This document shows, piece after piece, positions 1 to 10,273 of a stretch of 64,000 bases of DNA; the first letter of the stretch is position 1, and each line of letters starts with the position of its first letter. The translations under genes and the position numbers were made by a program. The stretch is taken from positions 1 to 64,000 of the forward strand of contig ML978162.1 of the NCBI GenBank assembly GCA_010015745.1. The letters run 5' to 3'. The notes under the pieces were generated by a model that saw only the letters and a program-made list of their open reading frames with translations, had not been told where the DNA came from and ran no database searches. Source of the stretch: Setomelanomma holmii. Taxonomy: Eukaryota > Ascomycota > Dothideomycetes > Pleosporales > Phaeosphaeriaceae.

Positions 1-571
1 ATAGCTGAGATTGCAAGATGTAAATCAGCTTCAGCAGAGGCTGTTTGGGCTTGATTTGGGGGAGCCATGACAGGTAAAAGATCACACCCCGCAGAAAGTT
101 GGTGGGGTGGGCCGCTCGCTTGTATGGGCCGCTCGCTTGTAAAACACGTTAGAAGCTTTCTATGCTGAGAGGTTTGCACAGGTCGACGCTTAGAATGCAC
201 TTGTTGAGCATGAAGATGTACCCACGCAGCAGCCTAAGCGCGCTGCAGCAGTAGGGGCTCCAGAAGCCTGGAAAAGCCTTGGACCACGCAAGAGACGACG
301 GTGTGAGTAGATGATAAGTCCAGCAACATAAATTATACAAGTTCAGCCTCCCTTCACACATACCTACATCTGAATGAATAGAATACTGTAATTTATCTGC
401 TGATAGTGACAATCTGGCTAGCGCGGGGGACAAATCTCAAAGGGGGGACAAATCACGCCAGCCTTCTAACATTAGCGCACTCAAGATACCGCTAGCCTGC
501 TTCCGTCTGTATAGTACAGGCAGGGCGCGGGGCTCTCGATGGGTAGCCCGACTTATTATGACTACAAGTGA
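1..571. other. 5' flank, no gene recognised
   Basis: No open frame here exceeds 95 codons and none resembles a known family. The stretch ends at the target-site copy of the hAT element that follows. Confidence 0.5.
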
Positions 572-621
572 CTACCGACCAGACTGGATATCAGTCAGTT
601 CAGTCAATCCGGAGGTCTCCA

Positions 622-948
622 GACTGACTGAACTGACGTCCGGAGGTCACTGAACTGGACTGAACTGACTGCCAAGACTTTTTGGGAGAATTATAACTGA
701 CTGACTGAACTGACGTCGCGGCTGCCTATGGACTGACTGAACTGACGTCCGGAGGTCACTGAACTGGACTGAACTGACTGCCAAGACGTTTTGGGAGAAT
801 TATAACTGACTGACTGAACTGACGTCGCGGCTGCCTATGGACTGACTGAACTGACGTCCGGAGGTCACTGAACTGGACTGAACTGACTGCCAAGACTTTT
901 TGGGAGAATTATAACTGACTGACTGAACTGACGTCGCGGCTGCCTATG
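622..948. repeat. Three tandem 109-bp units inside the hAT left end
   Basis: Units start at 622, 731 and 840. Each holds CTGACTGAACTGACGTC motifs, a TTTTTGGGAGAATTATAAC block and a GCGGCTGCCTATGG block. The copies differ by only about one base (a T/G change in the middle unit), so the amplification is recent. The array probably multiplies subterminal binding sites; that role is inference. Confidence 0.9.
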
Positions 949-1075
949 GACTGACTAAACTGGCTGAACTAGATTAACTGACGTCGAACTGAGATAATTG
1001 CTCCTGTATTTTTGAGATTTCCTCCTCTGATAGTGTACGTGCTGATGTAGTTGCTGGCCATATACTAAGCCTTTT

Positions 1076-3448
1076 TTAGCTCTTTAAACACTGCAAAGCT
1101 GAAACAAGCTCTGGTTTCATATGGAGTCTCCGCGTGCCTAACATGTCCCCAAGCTCGCTGAAAGTCCGCTTGCAGTCTGCTGCCGCCGCCAGTATCGTCA
1201 GTATGTTAATGGCAAACTTCGAGAGTATGGGGAATTGCCCGGCAACTGACTCCTAACATAGCAGCGGGTTAAGAGACAGCCGGTCCTCCTCAGCTAACGC
1301 TGGTTGCCGCTTCCAGATCTCATACTCATCCTCTGCAAGGCTTGCCTCTACCTGCCGTATGTTGTGCTCGATCGACGACTGTAGAAAAGCTGACCGAGAT
1401 GTTGACAACCCTAGCCGGGGCTTCTTACGCGGCGGCGACACCGTATGAGCTGCAATAGCTACAGCGTCCTTCCGCTCCTGCCACATGCGCAGGAACGCTC
1501 AGTGGTTATTGTCAAGCCAGCCGCTGCGATAGTGCACGCCGTCGCGGGTAGTAATATGGGTGTCAGGCACCTTCCAGAGCACCGCGAGGTGGTGCTTGTA
1601 GTGCGGATGGAGTACTGTAGCGGCGTAGTAGACAGGCGTGTCGTCAAATTTTGCGTAGTACTCAGCAAGCTTACTGTACGCAAGGTTGACGTGCGTAACA
1701 AGATGATCTTCAGGCGCGTCAGGATCTTCATAATTAATGTGCTTCAGGTGGTCTTTAAGAGCTTCAAGCTGGTCAAGCCGCCATTTAAACGTTACTAGAA
1801 CCTCCCATATAGCGCCGTGGCGGCTGTGGAGGCCGCGGCCTTCAAGCAGCCGTGTAGCTTCGGCAAATGGCTTAAGGAGTTGAATATACTCCGTAATTGT
1901 CGCCCAGTCCTTGCCAGTTAGGCCGCCCTCGCGTATGTATAGTCGCGGCTGCGAAGCAGGCGGCTGCTTGCGGTTCCTCCGGCGTTGTGAAGCTGCTGTT
2001 GCGGCGCTTTGCTCCTCAAGTTTATACTCAATATAGCTATCAATAGGACCGTGTAGCTCAGCTGCGCGCACAAAGGTATTGAAATAGCTATTCCAACGGG
2101 TCTTGACGGGCTTGACAAGCTGCCGGACGTTAGCCGTAACGCCCAAAGTCTCCGCCTCTTCGCGCTGCAGGCGCTCTAGCAGCTGTTGAGTTTGCAGCGT
2201 GCATATGGACGCAATCACGTCAAAGAGGACGCTAATAGGGCTGTACTTGCGCCACTCATCTATGTACTTCTCCTCGTCGTCAAGGTGGGCAGCATTGTTC
2301 TCGTAAGCGCTACGGTTTTTGCCCCAGATCACTAACTGCGCGCCTAAGTTAAGTATGTGGCAGCAACACCAAAGCTGCTGCTTGCTTGCAGTAAAGTTAA
2401 ACTCCTCTACTAATAACTCAACCGCAGTATCATTGTTACTTACGTTGTTAAGCACAAAGTACCTAAAGTTTGCGTTGTTGATGCTAAATAGCCGCAGTAT
2501 TGTCGCTGCTACAGAGGCTATATTATTGCTAGTGTGCGCTCCATGTAGCTTAGGCAACCCAAGCAGGTGGTCGACTAGCTTGCCCTCGCCGTCAAGGTAG
2601 TGTACGCAGAGACCAGTAAAAGCATACTGCCCACCAGTCGAAGTCCAGTTGTCAAAGGATATGTGTATAAGCGACCGGGCTTTGCAGAGGTAGGCAGCAA
2701 CGGCTGGTACGTATTCGTTGTACTCAGCAATAATATGGTCGCGGAGCGTTTGGTGGCTACGCCAAAGGAGGGCTTCAGCTAGCGGGTTCACGGCCGCAAT
2801 CATGGCTCAAAACTGCGGCGTTTCTATTACGCGGAGGCTCTGGTTATTTGTGACTACCCAGTCCTTCAGCACGTCCTGAAATCGAGAGATTGAAAAGCTT
2901 GCTACTATATCGTTTGCCACCTCTTGCGATACTTCTATACCTCTAGACCTCATGATATGTACTTGTGACTTTGCAAGCGCGCCCATAATGTTGCCCTCCC
3001 GGCTAGCAATTGGTATAGGTCCGTCAGGTCCAAGTGAGTGCCCAGGCCTGTTGCTTGAGAGGTGTCGGCCAGCGTTCGTAGTGCTATCAGCCTCGTAGCA
3101 CGCCTCCTGCTGCCGTCGTTGGTGGCAGTACTAGCAAAGCCAGTAGTTCTTCTTGTGCTTGCGGTGCCAGACGCCCCAGCCGTGGCGGTAGATCAAGCTT
3201 TTTGGCCCGCCGCGACCACAGCGCTCAACCTGGCGCCGCTCTAGGTATAGCACGCGCTTAATATCAAGCCCGACGTAGTTGTTGTCGTTGATGTCAGGTA
3301 TGTCCACCTGTACTACAACAGGCTCATCGGCCTGAGCCTCGCGCGCAGTATTGCCAATAGTAGGCGCGTTCAATAGCGACGGTTGAGGAGAAGCGCGCTT
3401 ATTGTATTTGACAAGGCGGCGGAGGCCTGAGTTGGAGGGAGTAGACAT
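1076..3448 (-). pseudogene. hAT-family transposase with four in-frame stops
   Basis: A single reading frame runs from the ATG at 3446-3448 to a TAA at 1076-1078 and is interrupted only by stop codons: TAG 3131-3133, TGA 2807-2809, TGA 1499-1501 and TAG 1253-1255. No frameshift is needed. In order the product shows an N-terminal BED-type zinc-finger region (W and Y/W residues, C-x-x-C split by the first stop, then H), a central RNase H-like core with a DNWTS and a long NNVSNNDTA segment typical of fungal hAT enzymes, and a C-terminal dimerisation region with the FPILSKFA...ADCKRTFSELGDML pattern. The protein would bind the element's terminal and subterminal repeats and catalyse excision and insertion. 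Several stops are explained by CAG to TAG or CGA to TGA transitions, fitting RIP-like decay. Confidence 0.88.
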
Positions 3449-3838
3449 GAAGTACTCTAGAAGAAAATATGTGTTGAGTGGTTGTAGTGGGCGAGATGCG
3501 TAGAGCTTGCCGGGTGAGACTAGCGCACCCTACAAACTCTGATTGGCTTAGCAGTTTACCCTTAACCTATATAGAGCTAGTGTATGTCTATCTAGGACTA
3601 GCGTCATCTTGTCGCCGCTTTCAAACAACACCAGAAGTGGCTATCACGGCTGCAAAATACGGCCTCAAAATGACTGACGTCAGTCCAACGTCAGTCAGTT
3701 CAGTCAGTCCAGAGGCTTCTTGAACTGACTGAACTGACGTCCAGCAGCCTTAACAACTGACTGACTGAACTGAGTCTTGGCAGTCAGTTCAGTCAGTTCT
3801 AACTGAGTTACCTGACTGATAGCAAGTCTGCTACCGAC

Positions 3839-5411
3839 CCACAACAAGCGCATTTTCGTATATTTGTACTCAGAATAAAACGATCGTAGATATGTCTAGT
3901 GTTCAGTAACTTCGAAAGTAGAATGCACGAGCTCTGTAGCAGATCCGAGGCTGCCCGCAGCAGCGAGACAGTGATAGTCATCAGTAGAATGTGGTATTAT
4001 TGGCGCATAAGTTAGCGCTTTTGCTTAACATAATAGTAAGTTTAGATGAAGCTTAGGATGCTAGGTCTTTATTCCAAGAATGACTGCGCTTCTTGATGGT
4101 TGTTTAGTGTGTTGTGATGAAGAGCATGAATTGCTTTTCGCTGCGCAGGGTTTTTCGTTGCGCAGGGGAGGGATGTTATTCCAATGATAGCCAGCAACAG
4201 CTACGGGCGATTTTGTCATTAGATGCCTCGATTGAGACGATGCCCTCAGCTGCTATATCCTGTGGTCAGCACTAGGACGATGGTGGCTGCAGCCCACTCG
4301 ACAGCGCAGATATTCGATTGCCGTCTTTCGCGTGCATCTCTCATGTGCACAAACTGTACGTATTGATGCAGCCTCAATTGCATCATCCCGTGCCGTGCAT
4401 GAGATGGAAGGGACGGCCCGCGAAGGTGCGTTCGGCACAATCGATGAGAGAGTCTGGCTGTGATTGTTGACGTCTGGACATTGTTGTCGCTCGAGAGGTA
4501 GGGACACGAACACGCTACCCCCCCACATCGCGCTAATCGCGCCGCACGGTGCAAGGCTGTTTGTCCCTTCCCAAGCACACTGGAACGCCTGCACACCTCC
4601 AGCCGTCAAGGGTCTTTGCATCACGGACCCGTGCGCAGTATCCATTTGCTCTCTGCGCCAGCACTCAAAACGTCATTTGGCGGAATTAGGTAGCCAACAG
4701 GCTTCCTTTGCTAGCCAGATTGGGCCTGGGTGTTCATAAGCGAGGCCACATTTGCGGCCACTATATATTACAAAATCAACCACTTCTTTCACATACGACC
4801 ATAGGACGTTGATAACAAGCTCTCCTGTCCCATTTGCCACCTGTCGTGTTGCTGCAATGGGGTCATATGGTAGCATTCATGTCCCAGATTTCTAGAGTTG
4901 GTGTTCGTCGTCTCAGCCCCAACCACCGCATCTCAACCGTTAACAGATATTCAGAATACAGGAACCATATTTGGCTACCAGCTTCGAACCAGCCCAGTAT
5001 GTATTAGGTTAAGGACACCGTAGGCCCGTCAGCCGCCTACGAGCCCATGTCGCTCTCCCCTCAGGTCTTTCCTGCTTGATACCTAAGAAACATTCAAGCT
5101 GTCTGCCTGGGAGTCATTCTTATCGCACTGCATCACGATGCCTCATTTTACTAAGAATCCTTCTTTCAAGGGCTGTGCGAGACACGGGCAAGTGGCAGTC
5201 TAGCTGAACGTCTCTGATATCTCCGGGGGTACATTGTTGAATGCTATCCACACTCTTAGTGTCCGAAGTCTGCACTGAACATGTGGTTATGTTTTAAATA
5301 CTCCAATCCGCCACAATGGGTGAATGTCCCGTAGTAACACATACCCAAGCCCTTCCACCAAGCCTGAACGTCTAGGATTTCAGGGCCTATCTAGCGACTT
5401 GATTGACTGAA
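3839..5411. other. Intergenic, no gene recognised
   Basis: Overlapping minus-strand frames of 116 and 130 codons at 4246-4645 have no recognisable domain and no preference between frames, so they are not called. Nothing else was identified. Confidence 0.45.
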
Positions 5412-6224
5412 TCAATAATTAGAATTTGGCTTCGCCATTGGACTGTTCCAGAAACTATTGAAAGCCTGATTGTTCATGCGGCCCACGAACGCTTGACTCG
5501 ATTTTGTGGCCTTCGTGTCTTTGAACTCCTGCTGTACATTACCGGTTCCAAAGTTAGAACCAGCCACACCAGCTCCCACCTTGGAGAAATCGTCGGCAGT
5601 GACACTGCCAAACCTCTGGTGGGTGTTGCTGGCCTGCGCCTCTGTGACCGCTAGCGCCTCCGCACACGCCTTTTGAAGGACTGGTAGGACGGCGAGCGTG
5701 AGATCGCGGTCCCGAGTCGTGATGGAAATGATATTATTGGTCTCGTCGGCCTCAGCGTCCTCGTCAATTTCCAGGTCTTTGATGTCTCTCTCAATATCAA
5801 GGAGATGTTGGGACTGCAAGTTAAGCGCCTCTTCCTGCTTCACCAGCGCCGTCTTGAGGTCTTCAGCCGAGCTGTAGATAGACGACGAAGTTGTCCTGGA
5901 GGTTGGTAGCTCGTCAGTTGAGTCCTCGAGGTTCACGAGGCTTGACCTAGCTAGGCTTGGAAATACTCACAAGGTGGCCGAAGTGACAGCGAATTGCACC
6001 GTATCCCTCGCGGCGTTGAGCCGAGTTCGGAAGCTCTCGAGCTTGGACTTTCGAAACGTTACCGTCAACCTGTCGCGCTTGCTGAACGACTCAGTCTTAG
6101 AATGGGTCGTGTACTTCTCGATGGTCCGTGTGAACTCTTCTGTAATGTCGTTGCAGGCGCCGACAGCTTCTTTGATTCCAACGCGGTCGAAAATGGGCGC
6201 CAAGGCAGCGGGCCTCTCTCTCAT
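5412..6224 (-). CDS. Helo/STAND-N-like protein with possible amyloid-type C-terminal repeats
   Basis: Two exons (6224-5971 and 5895-5412) join in frame across a 75-nt intron with donor GTGAGT, branch-like CTGAC and acceptor CAG, giving about 245 residues. Residues ~5-85 resemble the second half of the N-terminal domain found on fungal STAND and Helo-like proteins (ITEEF..., then a basic RKSKLESFRTRL helix). Residues ~95-130 form an acidic coiled-coil-like helix. The C-terminus holds two loosely similar Gly/Ser/Gln-rich segments (each starting RFGSV or QEFKD and ending ...VGxxxN/G), a pattern reminiscent of HET-s-related amyloid signalling motifs. Such proteins act in fungal programmed cell death. 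The usual hydrophobic first helix is absent, so either a 5' exon is missing from this model or the gene is truncated; an apparent upstream donor (GTAAGT, near 6276) supports a missing exon. The family call is inference. Confidence 0.6.
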
Positions 6225-6528
6225 ATCTCATCATCTCGTGGCTTCCGTAGAGTCCATATGGCGTCCATCTACTTACGCCCTGCTGAGCATAACAATAGAA
6301 ACATAGTCTCATCAAATAACAGCTTGTTTATCTCACTACTTTCGTTTCGTTTTTATCGTATGATTGTCGTCACAAGCCGTCAAGTCGGTGTCTACCTACA
6401 CATTCCTGTCATCCTCACTTTACCGTTCCCACATCACTCAGTATCCTGAATGTAAGAGCTCAACACCATGGTTTTCGATCGAGAGAAATCTGTTATTCTC
6501 TGCTGCTTTTGCCTAGTCTTCCATCGCG

Positions 6529-7294
6529 ATGTGTATTTTCGACGATTGTCGCTACTCCAGCCAGTGCGACTTTATCGACCTGACGAATGAACCTGACAAT
6601 GGAGATGAGCACTTTTCCGAAGCCATGAACTACATCTCACCGCAGATGCAAGACTTCGTCGTCCCGGTCCGAGAGAATGAAATTTGGGCAAGGAGGAACT
6701 ACAAACCACCGAAAGAGCTAGAACACTTCATCGGGGTCGAAGAAGAGAGACAGATATCACAGCAAGGTATTTGGCCGCATCGAAGGTTATACGAAGAAAT
6801 CCAAATTTGTAGCAGCTTCGCAAATTTCAAATTACAATCTCCTAGCACGACCTCACAGGTCTAAGGCACAACGTGAGGCAGAGCAGCGGACACGTGCGAA
6901 GCGACGCGCATTCGCGAAAGAGGCTCAGGCATGGCAGAACATGCTATTACGGAAATCACGGGTGGCGCACATGATCCATCCCAAGCCTCCTCCTAAGCTT
7001 GGTTTCACACATACCAACTCAGCCCATGTGCGATACGCGATATTGTCCGAAGACGAGCTTCGACTTCCACTATCTCATCTTCCAGCCAAACTGGATCGAC
7101 CAGCTGGGCCTGCTTCTGAACATCATTCTTTCAGAGACAGTATGAGCAAACAATCACGTCGGTCTAGACATGTCGTGCGCAAGAGGAAGCAAAATGGTGA
7201 TCATGTGGTTCGAGTCCGTTGCGAGAACGAAGGCGAGAACGATAAGGTCATGGATGAAGACTTATGGAAAATTGGAGTAGGCACAGCTTTCTAA
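6529..7294 (+). CDS. Unrecognised basic protein, two exons
   Basis: Exons 6529-6766 and 6846-7294 join in frame across a 79-nt intron (GTATTT...CCTAG), giving 228 residues. The first exon is acidic (SQCDFIDLTNEPDNGDEHF). The second starts with a strongly basic Arg/Ala/Glu-rich helix (RSKAQREAEQRTRAKRRAF) and carries a second basic patch (KQSRRSRHVVRKRKQ) that could be a nuclear localisation signal. No domain was recognised. The short IDLTNEP stretch resembles a SUMO-interacting motif, but that is weak. Confidence 0.5.
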
Positions 7295-7592
7295 TGCTTT
7301 CGCAGATGTCGGATTCTTGGAGCTTTGCTGAAACGAGCGACCCAATATTCGACGTCGTTCAGTTGATGCCGACCGCGCTTGGTGGTTTCTAGGCGAGGTT
7401 CAAGCGTTTGTCATTCGTGAATATACGTCAGCACAGCCGAGAATGGCTTTTTGGGGTTGCCGGAGATTGAAGAGCGCATGATTTGGAAATCTGAGTTGAT
7501 TTGATCTCGGAGAGAACTTTTGGGTATCGAGGGCTCGAGCTTGGGATTGCCTCTATACTTTCGAATCCGTCTCTTTCCATGGGTCTCCAGAA

Positions 7593-8738
7593 ATGACCTT
7601 TTATTTCTCCTTCACGTCGTCCGCGGGCTTTGATGGGACGTCAACACCGAAGCAACCGAATCATGGCGGTGAAGATGCCGTAAACGTGAACCTTGTTCAG
7701 CTTGGGTTCACTTCATCTTTGTCGTCGCGTTCGCGTCGGCTCTACCGTTTCGAGCTTCACCTACACACACAGTTGCGGATCGACAAAATTCCGCAGGTGA
7801 ACGACTACGATTACAATGACCCCATGATTGACGACACGAACTCCAACGTTGATGACGATGAAACTCTCGTTGATTTGGCCGCATCTCTTGGCTGGAACTA
7901 CAGACGCGGTACTCATCCGCGAAACGGCGCGTATCCAGAGAACACGTTCGCGTCTGCGGGTAGCCTTGCGCGAGTTCGAGAATATCATTCTTATGTTATG
8001 TACTTTCGCAATCTCGAGATAATCAAAGGGTTGGCAGACTCCATGCTGATTTGATCAGGCGACGGGATCCAGTCGGGCCGTCCTGAACCTCCTTTGAAAT
8101 CATACGCACAAGCAAGTGAATCCAGCAGTATGTCTCTCTCAGACTTGACTCGGTCCTTCACAAGTCAGCCATCCACGTCTCGCGTTTCTCGTGTTGGGAA
8201 GAACACAAATCGCGTCACAAAGCCCACCGCTCCGAAGCCAATCACTACTGTAACGGTACGGAGGGGGAGGACTGCGCTGAATTGACTACCTGAGGTGGGC
8301 GGAGCTACATATATAGACTGCCGTACATGATCTATCCCAACTCGTACTAGAGTGGGTCTGGGCAAGGCCCAAACCGTTACAACTACCAACTTCCCTGCCA
8401 TCAAATCGCGAGTCGACAGACATGCCACTGCCAACCGAGCGCCGCTCACTGAGATCATTGACTTGACATCCCCATAGAAGGAGCCGTAGCTGCGTCCTAG
8501 CCTTTTGCGACGAGTTTCGGAGAAGGCTCCAGTCTCTGACACTGTTCATTACCGTCCGGGCCTTGATCAAGTGATCCAGTCCGCCACAACGAAGTTTCAA
8601 GCCGATCTCACGAAGAGTTTGCGCGATGCCAGATTCAAGACGCCCCAGCGGCAGAAGCATGCTCGGTCCCTTCAACCAGAGATACCAGCCAAAGTCGAGC
8701 GTGACGGAATCATGGGACTCCTGGAGAATGATGATTGA
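7593..8738 (+). CDS. Probable multi-exon gene of unknown function, structure unresolved
   Basis: Three open stretches in a row (7593-8054, about 8060-8285 and 8500-8738) have protein-like composition: an acidic Asp/Asn-rich segment, a Ser/Thr-rich basic linker (STSRVSRVGKNTNRVTKP) and a charged C-terminal segment ending GIMGLLENDD. Donor-like GTACGG at about 8256 and acceptor-like CTAG at about 8349 and 8500 suggest introns between them, but I could not fix a single in-frame model. A short APLTEIIDLTSP stretch at about 8440-8475 may be part of a middle exon. No family was recognised. It follows the gene at 6529-7294 on the same strand and could be continuous with it. Confidence 0.35.
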
Positions 8739-10273
8739 TTGGTGGCTAGAAGGTCCGCATTTATAAACCTCGCAGCTTTTCATGTACTAACACGCGATAG
8801 TCAAGGCTCTCGTGTTTCTGATAAGCACTCAGCTCGCCATGGACCGTGAGCATGTCTGCTATGAGACCAGAAGAAGACGTTCATACGATTAAACTGGTCC
8901 GATTGTGAGGTCAGTGGGAGATTGGTCTAGTTGTGTCTGGATGAAGGGTTCTTCTGGCGTGGCTATGCTTCGAATGTTCTACAAGCGTAGTACACAGGCG
9001 GGGTCAATATCCCCTTTTCAAAATCTGCGTTGCTGGACCCTGAGGTCTGCTTTTCGATAAAGCTGCATAGCTACAGGTTCGAACATCACGAAATATGGTC
9101 AAAATTCTCTTCTCTTCATTGAAATTGGGTACGCAGATGCTTTCTGAAGTGTGTTTGCAGGTCACAGTGCTTCTCCCAACATGGTAGAAAGAATGGGGCC
9201 CACTCCCTCTTGGGACCATGGTTCACAGCAACCCAAATTTCCTATGTGCCAAGATCGCGCATTTTCACCGTAAAAAATTTAATGAAGTGAACCATCTTGG
9301 GGAGGTTGATCAGGCCATGGGGCGTTCTTGGGAAGAAAGTAATTGCACGCTCACCGGTTTCACAAACCTCCGCGGCCAGGTCCCACGTGTCTTAACACTG
9401 TTCCCAGGTTTGCATAAGCAAGGTGCTCAAGTCTTTTGTAGCTTAGATCCCAGGATATGTGCAGACTCTTCCGCGGAGTATATCGTGGTAAGCCACCGAT
9501 ACCGTGTCCGTATAATTTTACGATGTGTCATCTTCATACCTGCCATTTTGGTACCGAATGAGGCAGCGATTTGATACAGTTCAACAATATCCCAAATCCC
9601 CTTATTCCTCCCCCTCTCTATACTTATTGCTTGACTTACTCGTGAAAATATTGCATCATCTTCCCTTGCTCACCGGGTCCCATTTGCATACTGCCCATGC
9701 CTTTTGAGCACGATTATTTTCGTTGAACGCTCGTTAGACGACTGCGGTACCACGTACCTATAGGAGCTATTCGACCATAGCGCCGTATTTGCAGACTAGA
9801 TCAGCTTGCATTTTCCAAGAAAACGAGCTGACACCTGAACCTAGAGAGCAGTGTACCTTTGAGACTGCCTGTGGTAGAGCCACAATAGACGTCTAGGAAG
9901 TCATGGGCAACGGTTCAGGTTACGCAACACATCGACGCATGGAAGATAAAAGAAAAGATACAACGGCCCATAGTACCAAGGTACTCCAGTAGCTGAGCCG
10001 CTTTAAGTTCAGTGAGCCAGAAGCTGTACCGCTCATGTTCACCTTTGAGCGATTTGACCGACGACAACGGCGGATTGGAAGAGGTGAAAGAGTAGTTCGC
10101 CATTCGTTGCCATGGGACCTGATCATCTAGTCGTCCTGTCACTTCACTACATTCACCAAAGGAATCTCATTAGCGCACTCCTCGAGCAATAAGTTCTCCG
10201 TGGATCTCAACCTCACCAAGAGTTTCTCAGATCACATCAACACAACTACTTGGTGCACATCAACCACGAGGTT
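8739..10273. other. Intergenic
   Basis: No supported gene. A 118-codon plus-strand frame at 9218-9574 has no recognisable content. The last 100-200 bases probably include the promoter and leader of the gene at 10274. Confidence 0.45.

Larger units (their letters stand above)
580..3830 (-). mobile_element. hAT DNA transposon, full length, inactive
   Basis: The ends are seen directly. The left terminus reads CAGACTGGATATCAGTCAG and the reverse complement of the right terminus reads CAGACTTGCTATCAGTCAG, matching at 17 of 19 positions. Both ends are flanked by the same 8-bp direct repeat CTACCGAC (572-579 and 3831-3838), the target-duplication size of the hAT superfamily. Inside each end lie many copies of an ACTGACTGAAC-type motif in opposite orientation (588-985 and 3671-3815), as expected of subterminal transposase-binding arrays. 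The 3.25-kb element carries one transposase frame on the minus strand with four internal stops, so it cannot move by its own enzyme. The intact target repeat suggests insertion without later rearrangement. Confidence 0.93.

Noticed and set aside
4981..5000. B-box-like GCTTCGAACC
   Set aside because: No tRNA cloverleaf can be built around it.
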